Notes: generated by a model from the letters alone, not told the origin. Positions 16,994 to 26,698 are shown, numbered from the stretch's first letter. The stretch is DNA of 64,000 nt from Bacteriovorax sp037444575 (GCA_037444575.1 JBBIME010000004.1:405077-469076); one strand, 5' to 3'. Numbers and translations are program-made.

Positions 16994-18215
16994 CATCTAA
17001 AAAGATATCGCTTAATTCGGGAAACAATTGCAACATGTTTTCTTTTCTCAGTTTATTTAATCGAGAATTGTAAGCTACAAACTTTTTTCTCTCTACCTTA
17101 GGATCAAAGTCAGTAGTGTCTTTTTTGCAATAATTCAATAATCTTTCAAGTTGTTCAGTTATAACTTCAACTCGTTCGAGTCCTGAGTTTTTCAATTCGT
17201 TCTCTATGAAATCTTTATAAATTGATTCTAGTTTTTTTACTTCATTAGAATTTAAGATTTTTACATTATAAAACGATGGTTGATCCAGTATATTTAAACC
17301 AACTTGCTCGCCACTTATAATCATTTTTTCTTTTACGAGATATCTGATTAATTCAATAAGATGAAATGCATTTAATACACTTACCGTGGGAGTAATAATA
17401 AATTCTATATTTTCATTCTGAATTATTTTATGATTCTCAACTGTTTTATCCCAGCTCATTCCTTTGCGAATAAATTCCCCTTTTTCCCCCACTCCATCAT
17501 AACTCAATGACAAGGTCACAACTTGAAATTTTTTCCAATAGTCTAAAGCCGACTTCTTTCCCAGATATAATGTGGATAAGTTCGTGCTATATCTTAGTTC
17601 AATGTCAGTTCTGTTTTCATGAATTAGTTTCTCAAGAAAAAGATAATGATCTGGATCTATCAGAGGCTCTCCCCCTAAAATATAGACCTCTTTCAACGAG
17701 GGAAGTACTTTGTCCAAGAGCTGCCAAAGTTCATCTTTGCTTTTTGTGGGGCGAAGTATTTCAACATTCTTGCCTCCTCTTAATTCATTTGCATCCTGAT
17801 ACCAAGAACTACTCGATCCCTCGTAGCAAGTTCTACATTTAAAATTACATAAATTTGAGAAGCGAATATCAAGTGAAGCTAGATTTATATTTGGAATTGA
17901 TCCATCTTGAGAAGTATTTCTAATTCTTGAATCAATTAAATCTTTGTGTTTTTCATTGTATGTATTACGAAGTGTTTGCTGTCCAAGACTTTCAAGAAGA
18001 TGACAATTGCGACAAAGCTCATGCTCCTCTCCTTTAAGCAGCGAGAGACGCAATTCTTTAGCTAGATCAGAATTCATTATGCAATCAAGTGAAGATGTGT
18101 GCAAATTTCCAATTTCCTTATCATCGGCACTCATACAACATGGTCTTACCCTGCCATCTGCTTCAAGATGAGCATTTAGCCAAGGTAAAATACAAAAAGT
18201 TTTTGATGGTATCAT
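16977..18215 (-). CDS. N-terminal twitch-type radical SAM protein
   Basis: This 412-residue protein has the canonical N-twitch form: CILPWLNAHLEADGRVRPCC (C8, C26, C27), then C68/C71, then the radical SAM motif CNFKCRTC (C123, C127, C130) and GGEP at 181-184. It lacks a C-terminal SPASM domain; the cluster-binding part precedes the barrel. Enzymes of this layout are common but without assigned chemistry. The ATG at 18215 has an AGGA inside the end of the preceding 50-residue gene. It is the last of a minus-strand run hemW, radical SAM/SPASM, DUF5989-like, this gene. Confidence 0.88.
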   Translation of the reverse strand: MIPSKTFCILPWLNAHLEADGRVRPCCMSADDKEIGNLHTSSLDCIMNSDLAKELRLSLLKGEEHELCRNCHLLESLGQQTLRNTYNEKHKDLIDSRIRNTSQDGSIPNINLASLDIRFSNLCNFKCRTCYEGSSSSWYQDANELRGGKNVEILRPTKSKDELWQLLDKVLPSLKEVYILGGEPLIDPDHYLFLEKLIHENRTDIELRYSTNLSTLYLGKKSALDYWKKFQVVTLSLSYDGVGEKGEFIRKGMSWDKTVENHKIIQNENIEFIITPTVSVLNAFHLIELIRYLVKEKMIISGEQVGLNILDQPSFYNVKILNSNEVKKLESIYKDFIENELKNSGLERVEVITEQLERLLNYCKKDTTDFDPKVERKKFVAYNSRLNKLRKENMLQLFPELSDIFLDVISNS

Positions 18216-18230
18216 TTAATTTGTTCAATC

Positions 18231-18383
18231 CTAAAAAAACGTATAAACAAATGGTGCAACGGCTGAGCCTTGAGCGTAAATAATGAGAGCTCCAAATAAA
18301 ATTAAAAAGACCAAAACAGGAATCAACCACCACTTTTTATTTTTTTTTAAGAATCGAAATAAATCCACAAATGTTTCAATCAT
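18231..18383 (-). CDS. DUF5989-like small membrane protein (50 aa)
   Basis: A 50-residue open frame starts at an ATG at 18383 and ends with TAG at 18231. It has a basic helical N-terminus (FLKKNKKWW), one transmembrane helix (LIPVLVFLILFGALIIYA) and the ending QGSAVAPFVYTFF. This pattern is the hallmark of DUF5989 proteins as I recall them, which are often encoded next to SxtJ-like proteins, carbamoyltransferases and SGNH hydrolases in surface-polymer loci; only the SGNH partner is near here. Eight nt separate it from the upstream radical SAM/SPASM gene. Function unknown; the family call rests on the C-terminal motif. Confidence 0.82.
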   Translation of the reverse strand: MIETFVDLFRFLKKNKKWWLIPVLVFLILFGALIIYAQGSAVAPFVYTFF

Positions 18384-18391
18384 CCATTCCC

Positions 18392-19114
18392 CTACAGCAC
18401 TTCTAATCGACTACAATCCTTACATACATTATATTTGTGTCTTAACCCTCTTGCTAAATTATTTCTAAACTCTACATACCTGGCAGAATTCCAAATTTCT
18501 TGTATGTGTTGCTCGTTCACGTTTCCCATTTCATTTTTTTGAAAAAAATCTTCAAAACATGGAAGCACATTCCCTTTCATGGTTATGGTCATTATCTTTT
18601 CAGGTATTTTACAAGGAAGAAAGACTGTTTTTTCATTGCTTCCCAAATGAGGTAACACCCCACCGCGATTGGTAAGTTTTATGTCATAAAAATTTTGATA
18701 TTTAATTTGGGCCCTCAGGGATTGGGAAAGATCGTTGATCGTTTCGTCAAGTTTACTATCCTGGACATCTTCATGCTTAGTGATCGTAAACTGATCAACT
18801 CCGATTGAAATTAACTCGACTATCTTCTCTTTTGTTAACAACGATCCATTTGTATAAAGTTCGATAAATGTTTCTGGCAAATATTTTTTGGTATTTTCCA
18901 CATAAGAGCCTAGTTTTTTATTCAATAAAGGCTCATTGTAAAAACTAAAAGAAATTCTTCCTTTGAAACTTAAATCTGAAAGCTGGTCAATTATTTTTTG
19001 AAAAAGCTCATCTGAAATAAAACCATTTTCTATTCTATCGAATTTGGAATTCGGACAATAGGAGCAACTCTTATTGCAGTGGCTATTTATTTCAATTTCA
19101 ACAGCTTCAAACAT
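18392..19114 (-). CDS. Radical SAM/SPASM domain protein
   Basis: The ATG at 19114 is preferred over the TTG at 19117 because AGGA lies 7 nt upstream. The 240-residue product has the radical SAM motif CNKSCSYC (C13, C17, C20), a FYNEPLL segment replacing GGEP, and a reduced C-terminal SPASM region (C168, C186 in KGNVLPC, then C231/C234). At this size it is a minimal barrel plus one auxiliary cluster. Family members modify peptides or small molecules; no precursor peptide is visible nearby. It lies 9 nt downstream of hemW and 8 nt upstream of the DUF5989-like gene. Confidence 0.83.
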   Translation of the reverse strand: MFEAVEIEINSHCNKSCSYCPNSKFDRIENGFISDELFQKIIDQLSDLSFKGRISFSFYNEPLLNKKLGSYVENTKKYLPETFIELYTNGSLLTKEKIVELISIGVDQFTITKHEDVQDSKLDETINDLSQSLRAQIKYQNFYDIKLTNRGGVLPHLGSNEKTVFLPCKIPEKIMTITMKGNVLPCFEDFFQKNEMGNVNEQHIQEIWNSARYVEFRNNLARGLRHKYNVCKDCSRLEVL

Positions 19115-19123
19115 CAATAAATC

Positions 19124-20239
19124 CTACTGTAACTTCTTCACAAATAAATCGTTCATTAGTGAATCTAAAAGAAGATATCCTTTACTAGTCAAAGTTAAGT
19201 GAGCATCTTTATTCACCAAAGCAAGTCCCTCATTAATCCATTTCAAACTTACATCGTTCCAGCCAGAATTTTTTTCAATTCTCTCCCCCAGATCAATACC
19301 ATCGGCACGTAAGGCCATATACAACTTTTCGAGGAGAAACTCTTCTTTTGTTAGGTATTCTTTTTCAAGTTTAGCTTCTTTTGTCTTCCATTTATAGCGA
19401 AGTTTTTCCTCAGCTAAAAAACCTGTCGCCGAAGGACCTAAGGCTGCAACCGTTTTTGATTGCCAATAACTTAAATTATGCTTTGACTCCAATCCCGGTA
19501 ACGCAAAGTTCGAAACTTCGTAATGCCTATAGCCTTTTTCGCTTAAAAACTGGGCCACATCAAGGTACTCTTTTTCAATCCACTCTTCACTAGGAAGATC
19601 GTTATAATGAGTATAGTTATCTTTTACGGTAAGAATGTAGACACTAAAATGACTGGGCCCATATTTTAAAACTTTCTCTAGCTCAGATAGTACATTTCTT
19701 TTTTCATCTTTTGAAAAAGCAAGTCCAAGCATGAAATCCACAGAGAAATTAACTTTTTTCTGGTGAAAAAAATCCAACGTCTCATAGACTTCATCAATCC
19801 CATGAACCCGATCTAAATTTTTTACAACTTGCTTGTCCAAAGACTGAATTCCAAGTGAATAGCGATTGACGCCAACCGCTTCCCATTCTTCTAAAATTTC
19901 TTCAGTCCAACTGCCAGGATTAACTTCAAGAGTAAACTCACAGTCCGTTGCAAGCTCAACATTGTGCTTTATTAGAAAATTTTTAAGAAACTTACTTCCT
20001 TCAATTCCCCAGAGAGATGGTGTTCCTCCACCGATATAAAGAGTCTTAAGCGGAGCCCATGAGTAACCGCTCTCTTTAATCAACTTTTCGTGTTCAACAA
20101 ATGAAGCATCTAGATAACGATGAAAGTCATTCAATTCCAGAGAGCGATCTACGGGAACTTTTTTATAAAAATCGCAGTAGTTGCACAGATGTTTGCAAAA
20201 CGGAAAATGCAAATATAGTGATTCAATTTTTTTTCCCAT
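19124..20239 (-). CDS. hemW: HemW-like radical SAM heme chaperone
   Basis: This 371-residue protein matches HemW in length and motifs: HFPFCKHLCNYCDF (C15, C19, C22), IGGGTPSL for S-adenosylmethionine binding, EVNPG and the GVNRYSLGIQS segment. HemW resembles coproporphyrinogen III dehydrogenase HemN but binds and delivers heme to membrane targets. The CDF ending of the cysteine motif and the shorter chain favour HemW over HemN. It starts with ATG at 20239, is divergent from the M16 peptidase gene and leads a minus-strand run into the radical SAM genes, though it is probably a housekeeping gene. Confidence 0.88.
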   Translation of the reverse strand: MGKKIESLYLHFPFCKHLCNYCDFYKKVPVDRSLELNDFHRYLDASFVEHEKLIKESGYSWAPLKTLYIGGGTPSLWGIEGSKFLKNFLIKHNVELATDCEFTLEVNPGSWTEEILEEWEAVGVNRYSLGIQSLDKQVVKNLDRVHGIDEVYETLDFFHQKKVNFSVDFMLGLAFSKDEKRNVLSELEKVLKYGPSHFSVYILTVKDNYTHYNDLPSEEWIEKEYLDVAQFLSEKGYRHYEVSNFALPGLESKHNLSYWQSKTVAALGPSATGFLAEEKLRYKWKTKEAKLEKEYLTKEEFLLEKLYMALRADGIDLGERIEKNSGWNDVSLKWINEGLALVNKDAHLTLTSKGYLLLDSLMNDLFVKKLQ

Positions 20240-20307
20240 AATATTTTGTCTTTCGGGTATAATAAGATGTTTCTTCTCATATTAAAAAGTTTATCAGGAA
20301 ATACAAT

Positions 20308-22887
20308 ATGCAATATGAAATTTGCACTCTAAAAAACAATCTCAAAACTCTTTTCGTCCACTCACCAGGTTCTACTGCTGCAACCGTACAAATCTGGTTT
20401 CGGGCAGGAAGTGCTCTTGAAAAAGATGATCACATCGGAATTGCTCACTTTCTGGAGCATATGTTTTTTAAAGGAACAGCAACTAGACCCGGAGCAAAGA
20501 TAGCTCATGAAGTGGAAACTTTTGGGGGAGAAATCAACGCCTTCACCTCATTTGATTACACTTGCTATTACATCAACACTCCAAACAATAAACTGCCTCA
20601 ATCAATCAGCATTCTTCTAGATATGGTTGCCAATCCGGAGTTTAAACAAGAAGACCTTGTTCCTGAACGCGGAGTTGTCTTTGAAGAATACCGTCGATCG
20701 ATAGATAGCCCGGGCCAATTTGCTTTCAGCAAACTTCAAGCATCGGCCTTCGAAGGAAGTTATGCTCATCCTATTTTAGGTTCTGAAGAAACAATTAAAA
20801 ATTTTTCACGCGAACAACTGAACTATTTCAGAAATTCTTTTTACAATCTTTCAAATACTCTTTTGATTGTTTCTGGTGATATGAGCAACAAAGAAGAGTA
20901 CATCAAAACAATTGAAAATTATAAATTACCAGAAGGACCTGAAAGTTCATTTCCTGAATTCCATTTAAAAAATAATGCATCTTTAGACATTCACCAAAAA
21001 GAAGTGGGGATGGCAACATTAACGATGGTTATTCAGGCCCCTCATTATTTAACTCACGATGGAGCAAGCGAAGATCTTGCTATCAATTGCTTAGGCTTTG
21101 GAGAATCGTCACGACTCTATAGCGCTCTTGTTCTTGAGAAGACTTTAGCTAACGTTGCCTCAGCTTCAACTATGTTTATGGCCAAAGGCGGAGCTCACTT
21201 TGTCCGTTTAGTATTCCCTCATAAGAATATGAATGAAGTTTTAACTAAGTTTATGACTGTCATTAATGAAACTGTTTCAAAAGGTGTAAAAGTTGATGAG
21301 GTTTCAAAGATTAAAAACCAATACCTCTCATCTAAAATTTATGAGATGGAATCAATCGAATCTTTTGCTTTCTCTCTAGGTCATAGTTATGCCCAAAGTG
21401 GCGATATCAAATGCGAAGAAGAATTTATTGAACGAATTAAATCGACAACACCTCATGCAGTTAACAAATCTCTTAAAGATATTTTCTCAAAAAATGTTCA
21501 TTTGGGATTACAAATTCCTAAAGAAGCTTCTTTGGCGGAGTCTAAAAAACACATCGCTAAATTCCAAAAAAACCTAGAGGCGTTAAAGAAATCTCTTCTT
21601 CAAAGTAAGAAAAGAGAAAAATTTAAAACAGAAACATCGAAAAAAGATAAGCAGGTTCAACTCATCAGAATTAAACCAGGCGTATCATTTATCTATCGTC
21701 AAAATATTATGACTCCGACTTTTGTTCTCCAAGCTTATTTGCGAGGGGGCCTTACTGAAGAAACGGAAAAGTCTAATGGTGTCTATCACCTTTTAAGTTC
21801 TCTGCTTACTAAAGGGCATAACAAAATTAGTTATGAGAAAATTAAACTTACCCTTGAAGAGAAATCTTCAAGCATTAACGGATTTTCTGGCAAAAATGCC
21901 TATGGAATCTTGATGCACGGATTGAGTGAAAATATTAAAGACCTTTTTCCACATTTCTCTGGGGCACTTATTCACCCTGATATGCCCAACAAATATTTAA
22001 ATCATGAAAAACAACTCGCAACAAGAGCTCTTACAAATCAAAAAGAAGATCCAGTGAAACAATGTTTTAAAGAAGTTCAACAACTCTTCTTTGCTAAACA
22101 TCCATATGCTCTTAATCCTCTTGGATCAACAGCATCTTTAAAATCAATCACACAAAAAAGCCTATTAAGCCTTCATCATAAAAATTTAAAGACGAAAGAA
22201 ATTATTCTAACGTACTGTGGAGATGGTGAGCTCGATGACATTTTAGATATTCTAAAACCTGTTTTCGATGCTCTTCCGACAAGAAAAAGCCAAGCTGTTA
22301 AATTCAAACAATACAAACCACTGCTTGGTTTTGAGCGCTTTATTCCTTTTAACAGAGAACAAACGCAAATTTTCTATGGGATTCCATGCGGAAAAATGGG
22401 CTCTCCTGAAAATCTATACTTGAAAATGCTCACCTCGCACCTCTCAGGTCAGTCTTCAGAACTTTTCGTTGAAGTACGCGATCGCCAAGGTCTTTGTTAC
22501 TCGGCTCAACCAGTTCACTTTGCTGCTTTAGAAGGCGGTTACTTTGGAATTTATATGGCCTCGGGCCACGATAAAGTTCCTGCTGCTATTGGTGCTATTA
22601 AAGAATTAATTGGAAGAATTCGCGACAACGGACTGGCCGAAGAAGACTTCAATAGAATCAAAACAATGATTGAAGGGCAAAATTTAATTAATGTTCAGAC
22701 AAATGAAGATTTCGCTTCGGTTTATTCTGTCCCTGTACTTCAAGCTCAAGGTCTGGATTATTACTATAAAGTGAACAAAGAAATTGAAGATCTGACTTAT
22801 GAAAAGTTTCAGGCAAACATTAAAAAAGTTCTGTCTCAGAAGTGGAACACTGTCGTCGTAGGAAGACCAAACAACGGCGTTAAGTAA
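20308..22887 (+). CDS. M16-family zinc metallopeptidase, two-domain form
   Basis: The 859-residue protein has the inverted zinc motif HFLEH (His47, Glu50, His51), with the third ligand in ERGVVFEEYRR (Glu near 125). The second half (about 460-859) repeats the fold without the motif, as in full-length pitrilysin/PqqL-type M16 proteins, where the two halves form a closing clamshell that degrades short peptides. No signal peptide is evident, so it is probably cytoplasmic. AGGA lies 8 nt before the ATG, and a TATAAT hexamer at 20258-20263 may be its -10 element. It overlaps the convergent meaB gene by 8 nt at the stops. Confidence 0.9.
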   Translation: MQYEICTLKNNLKTLFVHSPGSTAATVQIWFRAGSALEKDDHIGIAHFLEHMFFKGTATRPGAKIAHEVETFGGEINAFTSFDYTCYYINTPNNKLPQSISILLDMVANPEFKQEDLVPERGVVFEEYRRSIDSPGQFAFSKLQASAFEGSYAHPILGSEETIKNFSREQLNYFRNSFYNLSNTLLIVSGDMSNKEEYIKTIENYKLPEGPESSFPEFHLKNNASLDIHQKEVGMATLTMVIQAPHYLTHDGASEDLAINCLGFGESSRLYSALVLEKTLANVASASTMFMAKGGAHFVRLVFPHKNMNEVLTKFMTVINETVSKGVKVDEVSKIKNQYLSSKIYEMESIESFAFSLGHSYAQSGDIKCEEEFIERIKSTTPHAVNKSLKDIFSKNVHLGLQIPKEASLAESKKHIAKFQKNLEALKKSLLQSKKREKFKTETSKKDKQVQLIRIKPGVSFIYRQNIMTPTFVLQAYLRGGLTEETEKSNGVYHLLSSLLTKGHNKISYEKIKLTLEEKSSSINGFSGKNAYGILMHGLSENIKDLFPHFSGALIHPDMPNKYLNHEKQLATRALTNQKEDPVKQCFKEVQQLFFAKHPYALNPLGSTASLKSITQKSLLSLHHKNLKTKEIILTYCGDGELDDILDILKPVFDALPTRKSQAVKFKQYKPLLGFERFIPFNREQTQIFYGIPCGKMGSPENLYLKMLTSHLSGQSSELFVEVRDRQGLCYSAQPVHFAALEGGYFGIYMASGHDKVPAAIGAIKELIGRIRDNGLAEEDFNRIKTMIEGQNLINVQTNEDFASVYSVPVLQAQGLDYYYKVNKEIEDLTYEKFQANIKKVLSQKWNTVVVGRPNNGVK

Positions 22888-23851
22888 AAATTTTTTTGAT
22901 ATACTCTTGAGCTGCCTTCAAAGGGAGAATCTCTCCATTTGTAACGGCGAGCTCAAGCCTGTCACGTTCAGATTTAAGCGATTTGTTTTGAAGAATCCGT
23001 ATTTGAAATAATTCCTCGGTGAGTTTTTTAAACCAATCCTTATTTTGTAATAATCTTTTCTTAGAAAAGTATCCTGACTTTTCTGAAATCTTTTTATAGT
23101 TATTGATCATTTCATAGATGGCATCTATATTTTTCTTCTCTAAGGCAGAACACACCATCGCTCTTGTTTTCCAATCTTGGTTAGGTTTCATCAACTCAAG
23201 AGCACTCGAATACTGAGCAAGTGTTTGATTGGCCTTCCCTATAAATTCACCATCTGCTTTATTTACAACAACCGCATCTGCTAATTCCAAAATTCCTTTT
23301 TTAATTCCTTGAAGCTCATCACCAGCGTTCGGCAACATGAGCACGAGAAAAAAATCTACCATATCGGCGACTTCAAATTCGGACTGACCAACTCCAACCG
23401 TTTCAACCAGAATATAATCAAATCCAGCGGCTTCAAAAAGCAGAATGCTCTCTCTAGTTTTTTGAGCTACTCCACCAAGAAATCCTTTTGAAGGAGATGG
23501 ACGGATAAATGCATTTTCTTCTTGAGCGAGATTTTCCATTCGAGTTTTATCACCCAAAATAGATCCGCCTGATAAAGGAGAACTTGGATCAATCGCAAGA
23601 ACGGCGACTTTGTGTCCTTTCTTAATAAGATATTGTCCAAAGCTTTCAATAAAAGTTGATTTACCGACTCCAGGGACACCTGTGATACCTAAACGTACAC
23701 TTTTTCCACTGTGAGGAAGAATTTGCTCTAGAAGCTTTTGTGCTTCCTCATGATCTTCATGGCGAGAACTCTCCACTAAGGTTATGGCCTTAGCTAAACT
23801 TCTGCGATCGCCTTTTAAAAGTTTTTGAAGATCGATTTTTTCAAAACTCAT
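22880..23851 (-). CDS. meaB: Methylmalonyl-CoA mutase-associated GTPase MeaB
   Basis: This 323-residue G3E-family GTPase has the P-loop GVPGVGKS (58-65) in the expected setting TGVPGVGKSTFIE. The later segments ETVGVGQSEFEVADMVD and NKADGE are switch and base-recognition motifs typical of MeaB/ArgK. MeaB gates cofactor loading and protects methylmalonyl-CoA mutase from inactivation. Its ATG overlaps the mutase stop as ATGA, so the two are made together, which supports this over a free ArgK-type protein. The gene ends convergent with, and 8 nt inside, the M16 peptidase gene. Confidence 0.95.
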   Translation of the reverse strand: MSFEKIDLQKLLKGDRRSLAKAITLVESSRHEDHEEAQKLLEQILPHSGKSVRLGITGVPGVGKSTFIESFGQYLIKKGHKVAVLAIDPSSPLSGGSILGDKTRMENLAQEENAFIRPSPSKGFLGGVAQKTRESILLFEAAGFDYILVETVGVGQSEFEVADMVDFFLVLMLPNAGDELQGIKKGILELADAVVVNKADGEFIGKANQTLAQYSSALELMKPNQDWKTRAMVCSALEKKNIDAIYEMINNYKKISEKSGYFSKKRLLQNKDWFKKLTEELFQIRILQNKSLKSERDRLELAVTNGEILPLKAAQEYIKKIFT

Positions 23852-25998
23852 TTCTTTTCCTCAAAAGCTTTCAGAAGTTCTTCAGCACAGTAAGGAATAG
23901 TTGTTCCTGGTCCAAAGATTCTTGCAACTCCGGCCTTAAAAAGAAAATCATAATCTTGTTTTGGAATGACTCCACCAGCGACAACAACAATATCGGAAGC
24001 ATCCTGTTTTTTTAGTTCTTTAATGAGTTCTGGAATGAGAGTTTTATGTCCAGCAGCTAATGAAGATGAGGCTACGAAGTGAACATCATTTTCAACCGCT
24101 TGTTTAGCAACTTCTTTAGGGGTTGAAAAAAGTGGAGAGAGATCCACATCAAAACCTAAATCCGCGAGACCTGTTGCTACAACTTTAGCTCCACGATCAT
24201 GTCCATCTTGTCCCATTTTCGAAATTAGAATTCGAGGGCGTCTTCCATTTTTTTCAATGAATGCTTTGATTTTTTCTTGAATCAATTTCCACTCCTCATC
24301 GTTTTCATATGACGAACCATAGACCCCAGAGACTGTTTGTGTTTGGGCATTATAACGTCCCCAAACTTTTTCTAGTGCATACGTAATTTCACCAACAGAA
24401 GCTCTCAAGCGGGCCGCTTTAACTGCTAAGTCGAGACCATTGCCAATTCCTGTTTGAGCGTATTCAGTAAGAGCATTTAATGCTTCCATCAATTTATGAT
24501 CATCTCGATTTTTACGTAGATGATCTAAACGCTTAAGTTGAGATTCTCTAACTTTGTCATTATCAATTTCTAAAATTTCGTGGATATCTTCTTTTTGTAG
24601 TTTGTATTTATTCACACCAACGATGACATCCAAACCTTTATCGATACGTGCTTGTTTTGAAGCTGCCGATTTTTCGATATTAAGTTTTGGAATTCCTGTT
24701 TCAATGGCCTTTGCCATTCCACCTTGTTTTTCAATATCAAGAATAATGGCCCAAGCTTTATCGGCCATTTCCTGAGTTAAACTTTCCATCATGTAAGAGC
24801 CGCCCCAAGGATCAACTACTTTTGTAATTTGAGTTTCTTCTTGTAAAACAATTTGCGTGTTTCTCGCTATACGAGCAGAAAAATCCGTTGGAAGAGCAAT
24901 CGCTTCATCAAAAGCATTAGTGTGAAGAGATTGAGTTCCGCCAAAGATAGCGGCCATCGCTTCTATTGTCGTTCTAATTACGTTGTTGTAAGGATCTTGC
25001 TCAGTGAGAGACCATCCAGATGTCTGGCAATGCGTGCGAAGAATTTTTGAATTTACATCTTTAGGATTATATTTTGAAACAATCTTATCCCAAAGAAGTC
25101 TCGCTGCTCTAAGCTTTGCGATCTCCATATAAAAATTCATTCCAATCCCAAAGAAGAATGAAAGTCTTGGAGCGAAGTCATCAATATTCATTCCAGTAGC
25201 AAGAGCTGTCTCAATATATTCTTTTCCATCAGCAAGTGTGTATGCAAGCTCCAGAACTGCATCAGCTCCAGCTTCTTGCATGTGATAGCCCGAAATAGAA
25301 ATCGAATTAAATTTAGGCATATGCTTAGATGTGTAAGCAAAAATATCAGCAATGATTCTCATTGATGGCTTTGGTGGAAAAATATAAGTATTTCGCACCA
25401 TAAATTCTTTTAAAATATCGTTTTGAATTGTTCCTGATAATTTATCAGGACTCACTCCTTGCTCTTCTGCTGCAACAATGTAATTGGCAAGAACAGGTAA
25501 CACTGCTCCATTCATTGTCATCGACACAGAAACTTTATCAAGTGGGATTTGATTAAAGAGAATTTTCATATCCTCTACTGAATCAATTGCCACTCCTGCT
25601 TTTCCAACGTCACCACTTACGCGAGGATGATCAGAATCATAACCTCTGTGGGTAGCGAGATCAAAGGCAACTGAAATCCCTTGGCCTCCGGCCGCGAGCG
25701 CTTTCCGATAAAAAGCATTTGACTCTTCCGCTGTTGAAAACCCAGCATACTGGCGAATTGTCCAAGGCCTGCCAGCATACATCGTCGCCTTTGGACCTCT
25801 TATAAAAGGTTCAAGCCCAGGCATGGTATTTGTGAATTGGAGTTTTTCGCTATCTTCTTTTGTATAAAGAGGCTTTACCACGATTCCTTCAGCACTATGC
25901 CAAGAGAGATCTTCGATTTTTTTTCCTTTTGATTCTTTTTCTGCAAGTTTTCTCCAATCAGCTGGAGACGAAGTTTTAGGTTGGTAATTGTTATCCAT
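23848..25998 (-). CDS. mcm: Methylmalonyl-CoA mutase, catalytic and B12-binding domains in one chain
   Basis: The 716-residue protein has the N-terminal substrate-binding barrel (GGQGISVAFDLATHRGYDSD around 115-135) and a C-terminal cobalamin-binding domain. The latter has GQDGHDRG (the DxHxxG motif, axial His near 600), then SSLAAGH and VAGGVIP. It isomerises (R)-methylmalonyl-CoA to succinyl-CoA with adenosylcobalamin. A full-length single chain suggests a homodimer rather than the heterodimer of some bacteria. AAGGA lies 9 nt before the ATG. meaB overlaps the stop by 4 nt, and the acyl-CoA carboxylase operon two kb away would supply the substrate. The 66-nt upstream gap is too short for a cobalamin riboswitch. 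Confidence 0.96.
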   Translation of the reverse strand: MDNNYQPKTSSPADWRKLAEKESKGKKIEDLSWHSAEGIVVKPLYTKEDSEKLQFTNTMPGLEPFIRGPKATMYAGRPWTIRQYAGFSTAEESNAFYRKALAAGGQGISVAFDLATHRGYDSDHPRVSGDVGKAGVAIDSVEDMKILFNQIPLDKVSVSMTMNGAVLPVLANYIVAAEEQGVSPDKLSGTIQNDILKEFMVRNTYIFPPKPSMRIIADIFAYTSKHMPKFNSISISGYHMQEAGADAVLELAYTLADGKEYIETALATGMNIDDFAPRLSFFFGIGMNFYMEIAKLRAARLLWDKIVSKYNPKDVNSKILRTHCQTSGWSLTEQDPYNNVIRTTIEAMAAIFGGTQSLHTNAFDEAIALPTDFSARIARNTQIVLQEETQITKVVDPWGGSYMMESLTQEMADKAWAIILDIEKQGGMAKAIETGIPKLNIEKSAASKQARIDKGLDVIVGVNKYKLQKEDIHEILEIDNDKVRESQLKRLDHLRKNRDDHKLMEALNALTEYAQTGIGNGLDLAVKAARLRASVGEITYALEKVWGRYNAQTQTVSGVYGSSYENDEEWKLIQEKIKAFIEKNGRRPRILISKMGQDGHDRGAKVVATGLADLGFDVDLSPLFSTPKEVAKQAVENDVHFVASSSLAAGHKTLIPELIKELKKQDASDIVVVAGGVIPKQDYDFLFKAGVARIFGPGTTIPYCAEELLKAFEEKK

Positions 25999-26064
25999 TA
26001 GGTATGTCCTTTCTTATTTCTTGACCCTTTGGAGGGGGAAATATTTACCTAGATTTTAGAGTGA

Positions 26065-26661
26065 ATGCCCGATGTTGTAAAATTTAATATGGCCTTAGAA
26101 ATTGGGCCAACAAAGGAGGCAAAGCTTTATATGACTCAGGATTCAAAGCTCGTTCTTGAAAATAGCCTCCAAGTTTTCTTCTATGACATCCTCCAGGAAT
26201 TCAACAAAAAATCACAGAATCCCCTTCCCAATGAAATCATTTATTATTCTTCTTTAGTTATGGATCAGTTTGGCTTTTCTCATCGCTATTTTGAAGCAGT
26301 AGATGGCAAGGTTCGCGAAAAAATTTTAGGGGTAAAACTTCTAGAAAGCGCTCAGCTTCCCAAAGCAAAACAAAAAGCCGCCATTCAAGATATTGGTGAA
26401 ACTGCATTGCTTCTTTGTGGGTATTTCCCGGACTCATTTAATAAAAAAATTGTTGATACAAAGTATTATCATGACATTGGCGCTCTTGCCTACAAACGTC
26501 TCAACACTTTCACTCCCAAAGCCTATGACGTACCAAATTTTTTTGAAAAAATGTCCCGACAGTTTTCTCATGTCACTACTTTGATGAGCTTAGTTTCTGA
26601 AAAACAAGAGAGTGACCCGATGAACTTTTTTCTCATGACCAATGCCAAAAAAGCAGTCTAG
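26065..26661 (+). CDS. Protein of unknown function
   Basis: I do not recognise this 198-residue protein. It is soluble and mostly helical, with segments MALEIGPTKEAKLY, KQKAAIQDIGETALLLCG and YYHDIGALAYKRL; no signal peptide, membrane helix or metal motif is visible. The ATG at 26065 has only a weak GAG upstream. It is divergent from the mutase gene, and 37 nt separate it from the HPr-kinase-like gene on the same strand, so the two may form a small operon. Confidence 0.7.
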   Translation: MPDVVKFNMALEIGPTKEAKLYMTQDSKLVLENSLQVFFYDILQEFNKKSQNPLPNEIIYYSSLVMDQFGFSHRYFEAVDGKVREKILGVKLLESAQLPKAKQKAAIQDIGETALLLCGYFPDSFNKKIVDTKYYHDIGALAYKRLNTFTPKAYDVPNFFEKMSRQFSHVTTLMSLVSEKQESDPMNFFLMTNAKKAV

Positions 26662-26698
26662 TCTTTTTCTTTAGGGAATAAAGATATAAGATTTTGAA

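Noticed and set aside
25999..26064. Possible cobalamin riboswitch upstream of methylmalonyl-CoA mutase
   Set aside because: The intergenic gap is only 66 nt and shared with a divergent gene, too short for a B12 riboswitch.
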